Source: Theionarchaea archaeon | Lineage (GTDB): Archaea; Methanobacteriota_B; Thermococci; Methanofastidiosales; SZ-28-30 | Direction of reading: 5' to 3' | Length of the DNA: 38,597 nucleotides | Assembly: GCA_018992685.1 (NCBI GenBank) | Contig: JACVGT010000016.1 | Location: 1 to 38,597 of the forward strand | Shown here: one piece after another, positions 14,822 to 21,906 of the stretch | How positions within the stretch are numbered: position 1 is the stretch's first letter | How the letters are laid out: every line of letters starts with the position of its first letter | Position numbers and translations under genes: made by a program | The notes under the pieces: model-generated | Database searches by the model: none | Told to the model about the DNA's origin: nothing | The model's input: the letters and a program-made list of their open reading frames with translations, nothing else

Positions 14822-16053
14822 AAGTAAGAGTAAATTATGGAAAGGGCTTCAAAGAAGTTGAAGCCGAAAAGGCTGTCATTGCTTCACCAAATGACGTGGA
14901 AGAACGCAATCAAGCAGCTGTGTTGAAGGAATCGCTGGATAACCCAATAGATTCCAATCCACTTCCTTTTTTCATTGAGAATGAATTTCTCCTGGTTGTC
15001 AACGATGCTCAGAGGCCCACTCCCACACCCATTATTCTGGATTCCCTGTTGGAACGGGTCGAGCACAAACGGTTCGAAGTTGCGGTTGCTACAGGTTCCC
15101 ATTCTCCCCCCACTGAGGAGGAATTGGTCTACATATTCGGACGCCATCTTTCTGGTCTACGGGACAGAATATATGTTCACAAAGCACTTGATCACCCCCA
15201 TACGTATTATGGAACTACGTCACAGGGGACGGAAGTGTATTTTGATGAGATACTCACCCGGTATGACAACGTGGTGGCCATCACCTCGGTGGAACCGCAC
15301 TATTTTGCAGGATTCACCGGAGGGAGAAAATCTCTCTTGCCGGGACTGGCCGCATTTGAAACAATCGAACACAACCATCAGTTCGCCATGAGAAAGGAAG
15401 CCAGAAATCTTGCCCTCAGGGGAAACCCAGTCCATGAAGGGATGGAAGAAGCTGTGAACCTGGTGAAGGCGAATATTTGTTCAGTAAATACCATTCTGGA
15501 TAAGAATCGACGTATATACGCCTGCAGTTCAGGAAATATCATCAGCAGCTTCTACCAGGCAGTCCGGTGGGCAGAAGATGTGTACTGTGTACCTACCAGA
15601 AAGTACGATATCGTCTTGGCTGCTGCCTCATACCCTCTTGATGGAAATCTGTACCAAGCCCAGAAAGCCATAGAAAATGGGAAACTGGCCCTGAATGATG
15701 GAGGAATTCTTATTCTGGTGGCCCAGTGTAAAGACGGTATAGGTCCCGACAAATTCTATAACTTGTTGAAGGAGAGCAAAACACCCTGGGAAACCCTGGA
15801 TGTTCTCACCCGGGAATATAAACTTGGATATCACAAAGCTGGCAAGATCGCCGAACTGGCTACACGAGCCCATATCTGGGCTGTGACTGACCTAGAAGAT
15901 GAAATCCTTAGAAATGCTTTCATGACCCCCTATCATTCTATCCAAGAAGCAGTGGATGATGCAGTGCGTGAAGTGGGAGGGGACATTCTCTTTCTCCCTG
16001 AAGCAAGTACCACTGTCCCCTTATGCAGAGAGGTCTGTCAGACTCCTCACTAG
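14818..16053 (+). CDS. larA: LarA-type nickel-pincer racemase/epimerase
   Basis: 411 residues, the usual LarA length. In Lactobacillus LarA the nickel-pincer nucleotide is held by Lys184 and His200, and catalysis uses His108 and His174 with Asp72/Arg75 at the substrate. Here the equivalents are Asp63 and Arg66 (VNDAQRPTP), His95 (TGSHSPPTEEE), His161 and Lys171 (EPHYFAGFTGGRK) and His187 (HNHQFA). The internal spacings 63-66, 161-171 and 161-187 equal those of the reference enzyme. It should racemise or epimerise a 2-hydroxy acid; the substrate may not be lactate. The cofactor genes larB, larC and larE are not in the window. It is coupled to the upstream small protein by an ATGA overlap. Confidence 0.88.
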   Translation: MKVRVNYGKGFKEVEAEKAVIASPNDVEERNQAAVLKESLDNPIDSNPLPFFIENEFLLVVNDAQRPTPTPIILDSLLERVEHKRFEVAVATGSHSPPTEEELVYIFGRHLSGLRDRIYVHKALDHPHTYYGTTSQGTEVYFDEILTRYDNVVAITSVEPHYFAGFTGGRKSLLPGLAAFETIEHNHQFAMRKEARNLALRGNPVHEGMEEAVNLVKANICSVNTILDKNRRIYACSSGNIISSFYQAVRWAEDVYCVPTRKYDIVLAAASYPLDGNLYQAQKAIENGKLALNDGGILILVAQCKDGIGPDKFYNLLKESKTPWETLDVLTREYKLGYHKAGKIAELATRAHIWAVTDLEDEILRNAFMTPYHSIQEAVDDAVREVGGDILFLPEASTTVPLCREVCQTPH

Positions 16054-16109
16054 TAGTCCTGATTCACAAAGGATACGTAATCATGATTCTTTTGACCTTG
16101 ACCAAAAGA

Positions 16110-16119
16110 TTTATATTTT
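16110..16119 (+). promoter_or_regulatory. TATA box of the DUF4430/ECF operon
   Basis: TTTATATTTT with its core 25-26 nt before ATG 16139; a leaderless transcript is expected. Confidence 0.6.
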
Positions 16120-16138
16120 GGATGGTCTATCCATCCAT

Positions 16139-16528
16139 ATGAAGAGAAAGCTGATCGGTATTGTACTCATTGTCGTGGCTGTGTCTTGTCTGTGTTTAGG
16201 TCAAGGTGAAAAAGGAATAGGGGCAGGGGACCTGACTGAGACTGCGTACACAGTGGTGGTGGATACTACACTCCGGGAAGATGGATCTCTCATAGAATAT
16301 GGGGGGAGAGTTCCATCAGGAAGCAATATATTTGACGCTCTGACTGCATGCGGCATCCTCTATGAAGAGGAGGGAGGATTTGTCACATCCATTAATGGAA
16401 TAGAGCAGAATCCGTCCGAGAATATCTACTGGATATACTACGTAAACGGAGAGCTGGGCCAGGTGGGAGCAGCAGACTACGTGGTGGAGGAGGGAGACGA
16501 AATCACATGGAAACTGGAGAAGTTCTAG
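16139..16528 (+). CDS. Exported DUF4430-domain protein
   Basis: 129 residues. A signal peptide with lipobox-like character (MKRKLIGIVLIVVAVSCLCLG) is followed by a small domain. The domain has the DUF4430 signatures VPSGSNIFDALTACG, FVTSINGIEQNPSENIYWIYYVNGE and the closing YVVEEGDEITWKLE. The domain is related to the C-terminal ligand-binding part of intrinsic factor/transcobalamin and is seen in archaeal and bacterial cell-surface proteins beside ECF transporters. The ATG is leaderless; an in-frame extension upstream to 15956 lies inside larA and is rejected. It overlaps the S component by 22 bases, so they are co-translated. It probably captures a vitamin-like ligand outside the membrane. 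Confidence 0.82.
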   Translation: MKRKLIGIVLIVVAVSCLCLGQGEKGIGAGDLTETAYTVVVDTTLREDGSLIEYGGRVPSGSNIFDALTACGILYEEEGGFVTSINGIEQNPSENIYWIYYVNGELGQVGAADYVVEEGDEITWKLEKF

Positions 16529-17028
16529 CAAGGACAGCTATTTTTATTGGCCTTGCAGCAGCAATTAAGATTGTTCTGGCTTCCATACCAAATGTTGAGC
16601 TGGTGACCCTCTGGATAGCTGTTGTTACACTGGTCTATGGGCTGAGGGTGGGTGTCATGGTGGCGTTTCTTGGAAATTTGGTGGCTGACATGTACATTGG
16701 GTTTGGGCCGTGGACTCTATTTGTTTCACTTGGATTTGTGTTGGTTGCATGCACCGTGTGGACAGCCAAACCACTTTTGACGCGTTCTCTCTCCTACGGA
16801 TTGATTGCAGCAGCAGCTACTGTTATATTCGACGTATTCACCGTGGTAACCAGCATGTCGCTGCTTTTTGGCTATTCACTAAAAATGGCACTCTTTCAGC
16901 AATATGGCCTATTTGTTCCTCCCGCGTACTATCCTTTTGGCTGGATTCACTTGGGAAGCAATGCCATCATCTTTTATATTCTGGCTAATCCCTTAATCAA
17001 GAGTCTGAAGAAAGTGAACCACCAGTAA
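16507..17028 (+). CDS. ECF transporter S component
   Basis: 173 residues, almost entirely hydrophobic with about six predicted helices. It has the typical short S-component plan: an N-terminal ARTAIFIGLAAAIKIVL helix, GLRVGVMVAFLGNLVADMYIGFGPWT in the middle, and C-terminal helices ending in basic KSLKK. S components bind a vitamin or metal and dock on a shared EcfT/EcfA module, none of which is in the window. The neighbouring DUF4430 domain suggests a cobalamin-like or precursor substrate, but this is inference. Start ATG 16507 lies inside the DUF4430 frame. Transcription ends before a run of purines that serves the opposite gene. Confidence 0.8.
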   Translation: METGEVLARTAIFIGLAAAIKIVLASIPNVELVTLWIAVVTLVYGLRVGVMVAFLGNLVADMYIGFGPWTLFVSLGFVLVACTVWTAKPLLTRSLSYGLIAAAATVIFDVFTVVTSMSLLFGYSLKMALFQQYGLFVPPAYYPFGWIHLGSNAIIFYILANPLIKSLKKVNHQ

Positions 17029-17040
17029 TAGAAAAGTCAG

Positions 17041-17066
17041 GAAAGAATAAAAAAAGAAAAATTAAA
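17041..17066 (-). terminator. T-rich termination region of the minus-strand S-layer-like gene
   Basis: On the minus strand this stretch reads as runs of T (TTTTTCTTTTTTTATTC), directly after the stop at 17062. Archaeal terminators are typically such T runs. Confidence 0.45.
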
Positions 17067-17895
17067 AGAAGAAGATATCTACAAATTCTGCAGTATCTTC
17101 TCCTGTATATTTGACGATCACCACAACAGGATGGAGGTCCTGTTTTTCTCCGGAAACCATCCAGATGAGTACCTTGTCCAGTTCCCGTGAGATCCATCTC
17201 CCTTTGAGATGCTTTCCATTGAGAATGTCTCTCAGGTAGATAGAAGCTGCCAGAGTACCTTCTCTGCCATTTCCTGCTACCACAAGAGTTCCGAGCTGCC
17301 TGTTACCATTAATCACATCTTCCAGCGTTTCTCCATTGAGAAATGGCTGATTGGGCAGAAATGCGATAATCCCATATTCATCACCAACATACTGTGTGGG
17401 TTCTCCTTCAACGAAAGAGGTAATAGTCCACGTGTCGTTTTGGTGATCTTTGAGCAGTTTCAGGGGTAGTTCCAAGTTCAGTTCTCTGGTGATCATATTC
17501 ACGTCGGGGCCACCCACTGAGACCAGAATGACTCCCTCATCTAGTCCCTGAACACTCTCCATGTCAACAGTGCACATACCGAGTGAGTCCAGTGCTACAG
17601 GATTGACACCCAGGAAGTTCAGCTTGAGATCAGGGCGCTTGAACGTGATTCTCCTCTGGCTGTCATTGATCCAGGATTGCAGGCCAAGCTTGACAAAGGC
17701 AGAAGCAACGACATCTTGTGGGTGTGCTTCCCGTCCCACCAGGACAACAGATCCGGGGTCCAGTCTGAGGTTTGGTCTTAGCAGCAGTGGAAGCTGCGGG
17801 GCTGGCCCAGCCGTTAACTCAGCTCCTCCAAAAGAGAGCATCTGAAGGCCGAGCACGCAGAGTACAAATAAGACTACTAGTTTCAGGCTAACCAC
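17062..17895 (-). CDS. Exported S-layer-like protein
   Basis: 277 residues with an N-terminal signal peptide (LKLVVLFVLCVLGLQMLSFGG). Repeated strand-turn units read VVLVGREAHPQDVVASAFV, VILVSVGGPDVNMITREL and GTLVVAGNGREGTLAASIYLRD. These are typical of the archaeal S-layer family units (VILVGGP.VN and VVVAG.DRE.T). No transmembrane anchor is present at the C-terminus, which ends VDIFFF. The start is uncertain: GTG 17895 is the last GTG of a GGAGGTG that would itself be the ribosome-binding site, and the first sensible spacing from it falls on CTG. A TATA box at 17946-17953 is shared in both directions with the next gene. Confidence 0.75.
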   Translation of the reverse strand: MVSLKLVVLFVLCVLGLQMLSFGGAELTAGPAPQLPLLLRPNLRLDPGSVVLVGREAHPQDVVASAFVKLGLQSWINDSQRRITFKRPDLKLNFLGVNPVALDSLGMCTVDMESVQGLDEGVILVSVGGPDVNMITRELNLELPLKLLKDHQNDTWTITSFVEGEPTQYVGDEYGIIAFLPNQPFLNGETLEDVINGNRQLGTLVVAGNGREGTLAASIYLRDILNGKHLKGRWISRELDKVLIWMVSGEKQDLHPVVVIVKYTGEDTAEFVDIFFF

Positions 17896-17945
17896 CTCCT
17901 ACATTTTATTTGGTTCGTCTGGTAATGATCATTGATTAGCGATAG

Positions 17946-17953
17946 TATATAAA
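17946..17953. promoter_or_regulatory. Two-way TATA box between the S-layer-like and rRNA/tRNA methyltransferase genes
   Basis: TATATAAA on the plus strand and TTTATATA on the minus strand. The minus reading gives a leader of about 29 nt to GTG 17895. Confidence 0.45.
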
Positions 17954-18010
17954 TGTTTCGGTTAACGACATCAGCGACAGAAGAGACATGAGGCTGAAAG
18001 AGAAGCAAGA

Positions 18011-18017
18011 TTTTTAA
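18011..18017 (+). promoter_or_regulatory. TATA box of the RNA m5C methyltransferase gene
   Basis: TTTTTAA centred 26 nt before GTG 18040; it supports a leaderless start there. Confidence 0.4.
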
Positions 18018-18039
18018 CTGATGGCGAAAGATGGGGAAC

Positions 18040-18897
18040 GTGAAAATTCCTCCCGCTTTTCTAGACCGGCTGCAAGAACTGGGCCTAGATTACTCAATGT
18101 ATGAGAAGTACCCCAGGAAAGCCGTGTATATACTCAGAAATGAACAGGAGATCAGGAGCACGTTTGATATGCGCCCTGTCCCCTGGGCAGATCATGTGTA
18201 TTTCTCAGATTGCAGTGCAGAAATCCAGAAGAAGTATTTTGACTCAGTCTTTGTACAGGATGCAGGGTCAGTGGTCCCTGTTCTGACTCTGGATGTCACC
18301 AGTGATTGCACAGTCCTGGACATGTGCGCAGCTCCTGGCTCCAAGACGATTCATCTTGCAAGAAGGGCTGCGCGGGTGATTGCCTGTGACATTCATAGAG
18401 GAAGGATTCGGAGGCTTCAGCATAACATGAAGCGGCTGGACATCACAAACTGCAGACTGATCAGGGCAGATGGGAGAAGACTCATTCTGGACGAGAAGGT
18501 GGATAGGGTACTGGTGGATGCTCCCTGCAGCGGTGAGGGAATGGTGGGAAAAATCCACAAAGTCATGACCCTGTGGAGTGTCAAGCGGATTGCGCGACTG
18601 GCTGCCCTTCAGAGAAAGCTAGTGCTTCACGGGCTAGAACTTCTTGATGAAGGGGGAATCCTGGTGTACAGTACCTGTACCTTTGCGCCGGAAGAAAATG
18701 AAGGGGTCATCGACAGGATTGTAGCCAGGGGGGATGCAGTCTTAGAAGAGATTGCAGTCAAGAACCTGCAGTATAACCCGGGGTTGACCCACTTTAGGCA
18801 GTGTACCTACAGTCCTGATCTTGAAAAGACTGTACGTATCTACCCTTTTCATAATAGTTCCAACGGTTTCTTTGTAGCGAGGCTGAGAAAGTGTTGA
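18040..18897 (+). CDS. RNA cytosine-C5 methyltransferase (NOL1/NOP2/Sun family)
   Basis: About 285 residues. The SAM-binding motif I is DMCAAPGSKTIHLA. The two catalytic cysteines are in VDAPCSGEGMVG (motif IV) and YSTCTFAPEENE (motif VI, TCT). The enzyme transfers a methyl group to C5 of cytidines in tRNA or rRNA; which RNA is unclear, because archaeal members include Trm4-like tRNA enzymes and rRNA enzymes. The start is uncertain. ATG 18031 is possible, but the nearest TATA box predicts transcription from GTG 18040, giving M/VKIPPAFLDRLQ. It heads a run of RNA-modification and transcription genes. Confidence 0.85.
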   Translation: MKIPPAFLDRLQELGLDYSMYEKYPRKAVYILRNEQEIRSTFDMRPVPWADHVYFSDCSAEIQKKYFDSVFVQDAGSVVPVLTLDVTSDCTVLDMCAAPGSKTIHLARRAARVIACDIHRGRIRRLQHNMKRLDITNCRLIRADGRRLILDEKVDRVLVDAPCSGEGMVGKIHKVMTLWSVKRIARLAALQRKLVLHGLELLDEGGILVYSTCTFAPEENEGVIDRIVARGDAVLEEIAVKNLQYNPGLTHFRQCTYSPDLEKTVRIYPFHNSSNGFFVARLRKC

Positions 18898-18930
18898 GTT
18901 CCTGTGCAGCAGAAATCTTCGGGAGTAAGA

Positions 18931-18938
18931 GTTAAAAC
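18931..18938 (+). promoter_or_regulatory. TATA-like box of trm56
   Basis: GTTAAAAC with its core centred 26 nt before ATG 18961; a leaderless transcript is expected, excluding the longer frame from 18904. Confidence 0.45.
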
Positions 18939-18960
18939 AGATACTGCCCATGATACAGCA

Positions 18961-19494
18961 ATGATAACAGTGCTTCGGATCGGTCACCGGCCTCAGCGAG
19001 ACAAACGAATTACCACTCACGTTTGCCTGGTGGCCAGAGCATTTGGTGCTGATACCATCATTGTGGACAGGAAAGACGTCACATTGCAGGAGACCATTGC
19101 CAGCATCACAGACAGGTGGGGCGGCACCTTTTCGGTGTCTTTCCAGCCCTGGAGAAAGGTACTCAGCGCCTGGGATGGATTCATTGTTCATTTGACCATG
19201 TACGGTCTCCCTCTGGAAGAGGAAATTTCGACTATCAGAGCACATGACAACATCTTGGTGGTAGTGGGTGCGGAGAAAGTCCCCCGGGAGGTCTACGAAA
19301 TTTCAGACTGCAATATCTCAATCACCAACCAACCTCACTCTGAAGTAGCTGCTCTAGCTCTTTTTCTTGACAGGTATTTCCAAGGGGCCCAATTCCGTAA
19401 GGAATTCTGCGGCAGTCTGAGGATAATTCCCAGTAAGAGAGAGAAATTGATCAACGATGTTGTTAATCAAAAAAGAAAAGCAAAAATTATTTAA
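18961..19494 (+). CDS. trm56: tRNA (cytidine-56-2'-O)-methyltransferase Trm56
   Basis: 177 residues, the usual Trm56 length. The N-terminus ITVLRIGHRPQRDKRITTHV is the family signature, followed by ARAFGAD, VVVGAEKVPREVYE (the SPOUT knot region) and NQPHSEVAALALFLDRYF. It methylates the 2'-OH of C56 in the T loop of archaeal tRNAs using S-adenosylmethionine. ATG 18961 coincides with the predicted transcript start and with the family's normal N-terminus. The downstream tfe gene starts about 40 bp later and has its own promoter. Confidence 0.93.
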   Translation: MITVLRIGHRPQRDKRITTHVCLVARAFGADTIIVDRKDVTLQETIASITDRWGGTFSVSFQPWRKVLSAWDGFIVHLTMYGLPLEEEISTIRAHDNILVVVGAEKVPREVYEISDCNISITNQPHSEVAALALFLDRYFQGAQFRKEFCGSLRIIPSKREKLINDVVNQKRKAKII

Positions 19495-19495
19495 A
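19487..19495 (+). promoter_or_regulatory. TATA box of tfe
   Basis: TTATTTAAA centred at 19491, predicting a transcript from about 19517, inside the inverted repeat at 19501-19520. Confidence 0.5.
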
Positions 19496-19500
19496 CCCAG

Positions 19501-19520
19501 ACTTGCATGTATATGCAAGT
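19501..19520. promoter_or_regulatory. Perfect inverted repeat over the tfe transcription start
   Basis: ACTTGCAT-GTAT-ATGCAAGT: 8-bp arms with no mismatch and a 4-bp spacer. It begins 6 bp after the TATA box and covers the predicted transcription start, the position of an archaeal repressor operator. A hairpin in the mRNA leader is the other reading. Confidence 0.55.
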
Positions 19521-19535
19521 GAAACGGTGAATAGC

Positions 19536-20036
19536 ATGAAAGACGTGAGTACAGTCATCTTTGAATTCCTTGAGGGATTACTAGGTGAAGGTGGAGTTGA
19601 AGTCGCCTCCACAATCTATGACAATGAATTTACAGACGAAGAAATAGCAAAGGAGACTAATATCCGTGTAAACACGGTGAGGAAGGTTCTATACCGTCTT
19701 TATGATAATCGCCTCGCCTCCTACCGAAGAACCAGAGACAAGAAAACTGGCTGGTATATTTATTACTGGAAGATGGATCTGAACAAGGCTTCGGAGGTCA
19801 TGAGGAGCCTGGAGAGAGAATACCTTCAGAAGCTGATGGAACGGCTGGAACACGAACGAAATAACATGTTCTTCTCATGCGATAATGGATGTGAGAAGGT
19901 CATTTTTGATGTGGCATCAGAAAACGATTTCCGGTGCCCTGGATGCAATGGTAAGCTCTCCTTCGTGGACAACTCTTCATTAGTCAGGAGCTTGGAGGAG
20001 CAAATCAAGAAGCTGGAAACAGGCATGGAGAACTAG
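19536..20036 (+). CDS. tfe: Transcription factor E (TFE alpha)
   Basis: 166 residues. The N-terminal winged helix (to about residue 85) includes FTDEEIAKETNIRVNTVRKVLYRLYDNRLASYRRTRDKKTGWYIYYW. A coiled linker follows, then a zinc ribbon: CDNGCEKVIFDVASENDFRCPGCNGKL. The first pair is C-x3-C (CDNGC) instead of the commoner C-x2-C. TFE binds RNA polymerase and helps open the promoter. The start is ATG 19536, with GGTGAATAGC upstream; TTG 19503 falls in the inverted repeat and lies before the predicted transcript start. It is flanked by Trm56 and TrmJ-type genes. The operator-like palindrome suggests its own regulation. Confidence 0.95.
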   Translation: MKDVSTVIFEFLEGLLGEGGVEVASTIYDNEFTDEEIAKETNIRVNTVRKVLYRLYDNRLASYRRTRDKKTGWYIYYWKMDLNKASEVMRSLEREYLQKLMERLEHERNNMFFSCDNGCEKVIFDVASENDFRCPGCNGKLSFVDNSSLVRSLEEQIKKLETGMEN

Positions 20037-20160
20037 TGAGCCTCTTTGAGAGTGTTTCCTGCGCTTGAAAAGGCTGCTGATATCATCTTCACTTTCTTTC
20101 TTTCATGGTTACCATCATTCAGTGAGAGTATTCGGTCAGACCAGTTCTGCCCACCAAACA

Positions 20161-20168
20161 GTTATATG
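20161..20168 (+). promoter_or_regulatory. TATA box of the TrmJ-like gene
   Basis: GTTATATG with its core about 26 nt before ATG 20191; a leaderless transcript is expected. Confidence 0.45.
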
Positions 20169-20190
20169 GGAAGACAACAGTACTTTTCTG

Positions 20191-20865
20191 ATGATTTCTG
20201 TAATCTTTGTAGAACCCGAATCTGCTGGAAATGTGGGAAGTATTGCCCGATGCATGAAGAATTTTGGAGCAAGCCAGCTGATACTGGTCAATCCGTGTCC
20301 TCTTGAAGGAGCAGAGAAAATGGCCCAGCATGGAACGGATATTCTGGAAAAGGCTGTCATTGTGACCACCCTGGATCGTGCCTTGGTCATGGTGGATACA
20401 TCAATTGCAGCTACTGCAGTGACGTCTGGGCTGTTCAGGGCTTCGCTGTCCCCTTCTGACATACGTACTGTGAGCACAGGACATATTGGCATCGTCATTG
20501 GGAGGGAAAGCAGGGGATTGACTGCCGAAGAGATCGAGCAGTGTGACCTTGTCATGTCTATCCCCGCGTCACAGGAGTATCCCGTGCTCAACGCTGCTGC
20601 AGCCTGCTGTATTGTCCTTTATGAATTCTTTCAGAGCACCTATCAGGGGGTTGAGTCCTGTTCTAACGAAACGAAAAAAAGGATCTTGGCTGAGTGCAGG
20701 ACCATATCTGACCTCATGGAGAAAAGGCCTCACAGAAAGAGAATCTGGGAAATCGTCCTCAAGAGAGTCCTTTCCAAAGCATTCCTCTCAGAAAGGGAAG
20801 CTACCATTCTGCTGGGATTCTTCAGAAGGATCAGGACTGTACTGACCCCACTTTCTAAACCTTGA
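20191..20865 (+). CDS. trmJ: TrmJ-like tRNA 2'-O-methyltransferase (SPOUT)
   Basis: 224 residues. The N-terminal SpoU motif ISVIFVEPESAGNVGSIARCMKNFGA carries the catalytic Arg. IGIVIGRESRGLTAEEIEQCD is motif 2, and SIPASQEYPVLNAAAACCIVLYE is motif 3 of the SAM knot. The family methylates the 2'-OH of residue 32 in tRNAs; archaeal members act on cytidine. A frame back to 20065 exists but lacks homology, and the leaderless ATG 20191 matches the normal N-terminus. Its 3' end overlaps the end of the RPA operon by 11 bases, tail to tail. Assignment to TrmJ rather than another SpoU member is probable, not certain. Confidence 0.85.
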   Translation: MISVIFVEPESAGNVGSIARCMKNFGASQLILVNPCPLEGAEKMAQHGTDILEKAVIVTTLDRALVMVDTSIAATAVTSGLFRASLSPSDIRTVSTGHIGIVIGRESRGLTAEEIEQCDLVMSIPASQEYPVLNAAAACCIVLYEFFQSTYQGVESCSNETKKRILAECRTISDLMEKRPHRKRIWEIVLKRVLSKAFLSEREATILLGFFRRIRTVLTPLSKP

Positions 20866-21613
20866 CGAAAATATTGATTCTGCGTTCGAATATATCTCCG
20901 CTGCTCAGTAATTCTCTGACAGATTCCTCAACTTCCTCTGCAGTGTAGATGTCTGCGAATTCGGCCAGAATAGAATCCATATCCACCCCATCAGGGTGCT
21001 TCTCAATAAGAGAGAGTACCTTGTTCTTCATGATTTCACTCTTGGAAATATCAGGTTCCTCTTCTCTCTCCTCCAGATATTTCAGCTCATCCAGAGCTTC
21101 CACAACATCGGGGGGCACTCCTTCCTCTTTTGCCCTTTCCTTTGCCTGTCTGACCTGTTCACCTTCCTCCTGGTAGATATTCTGGGCCTTTTCCAGGATA
21201 CCCCCATGCTCCCGTCTGGCCCTCAAAATTTCCAGCCGATGAAGTAGAACAAAATTAGGATCAAGCCGAGCTACAGCCTCCAGAGTGAGTTGTTTTTGCC
21301 CCTGCCACTCTCTTATCTTCCCAATAACCTGAACAATGTCACCTAATTCGATGTGCTCCAGCAGGCTCGTGGTCTCCCTGAATACATATCCTGTTATGGT
21401 ATCAAACCCATCATCAAGCTGAATTCTCCCGTAGGCAGTATCGTCAGAAATGTATGGCTCTGAAACCACAGTGGCCACCACCTTTGCCCGGTACACTTTT
21501 CGTGCATCTTCTGTTATCAGATAGTTCAACTCGAAGTCTTCTTCTGCTGAAACAAACTGTCCCTTGTGAATTTCATCTAGCCGTAACCTGTGAGAAGCAG
21601 CTCTCTTTTTCAT
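20855..21613 (-). CDS. rpa32: Replication protein A subunit, RPA32 type
   Basis: 252 residues. An OB-fold in the N-terminal half is marked by VVATVVSEPY, GRIQLDDGFDTITGYVF and ELGDIVQVIGKIREWQGQKQLTLEAV. It is followed by a charged coiled region (residues about 135-185). The C-terminal winged helix includes VLSLIEKHPDGVDMDSILAEFADIYTAEEVEESVRELLSSGDIFE. This is the RPA32 domain plan. The protein binds single-stranded DNA together with RPA41 and RPA14 in replication and repair. It is the third gene of the operon, its ATG overlapping the RPA14 stop. Confidence 0.9.
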   Translation of the reverse strand: MKKRAASHRLRLDEIHKGQFVSAEEDFELNYLITEDARKVYRAKVVATVVSEPYISDDTAYGRIQLDDGFDTITGYVFRETTSLLEHIELGDIVQVIGKIREWQGQKQLTLEAVARLDPNFVLLHRLEILRARREHGGILEKAQNIYQEEGEQVRQAKERAKEEGVPPDVVEALDELKYLEEREEEPDISKSEIMKNKVLSLIEKHPDGVDMDSILAEFADIYTAEEVEESVRELLSSGDIFERRINIFVKV

Positions 21614-21906
21614 TGTTCCAGCTCCTTCACTCTCTTGTACAGCTCCAGATCAAAATCAGAAAAATCCTGTACTATTTCTGCATTGATTAGGGGGTTCCCC
21701 CGTGTCTGAGGACGGCCAACAACCCTGACAACCGTCTGCACGTCAAAAAGCCTGTCTCCCAGTACTGTGATAGACCCTGTTCCATCGTCAATTATCATGG
21801 AGTACTGAATAGGATCTTTCCTAATGACTGTGCCTATAACAGACACACGAATATCCTCCTCCGTAATATCAGAAATGTCCTTTTCAATAGCAGGTGCACG
21901 TCTCAT
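21610..21906 (-). CDS. rpa14: Replication protein A subunit, RPA14 type
   Basis: A single OB-fold protein of 98 residues: DIRVSVIGTVIRKDPIQYSMIIDDGTGSITVLGDRLFDVQTVVRVVGRP. The start is ATG 21906, whose ATGA overlaps the RPA41 stop, rather than the longer frame from 21933. Both ends overlap neighbours by 4 bases, so the three subunits are made in a coupled fashion. It is the trimer-core subunit in the Pyrococcus-type RPA. Confidence 0.9.
   Translation of the reverse strand: MRRAPAIEKDISDITEEDIRVSVIGTVIRKDPIQYSMIIDDGTGSITVLGDRLFDVQTVVRVVGRPQTRGNPLINAEIVQDFSDFDLELYKRVKELEQ

Noticed and set aside
15956-16138. N-terminal extension of the DUF4430 frame
   Set aside because: It lies within the larA 3' end and across the TATA box; the signal peptide begins at 16139.
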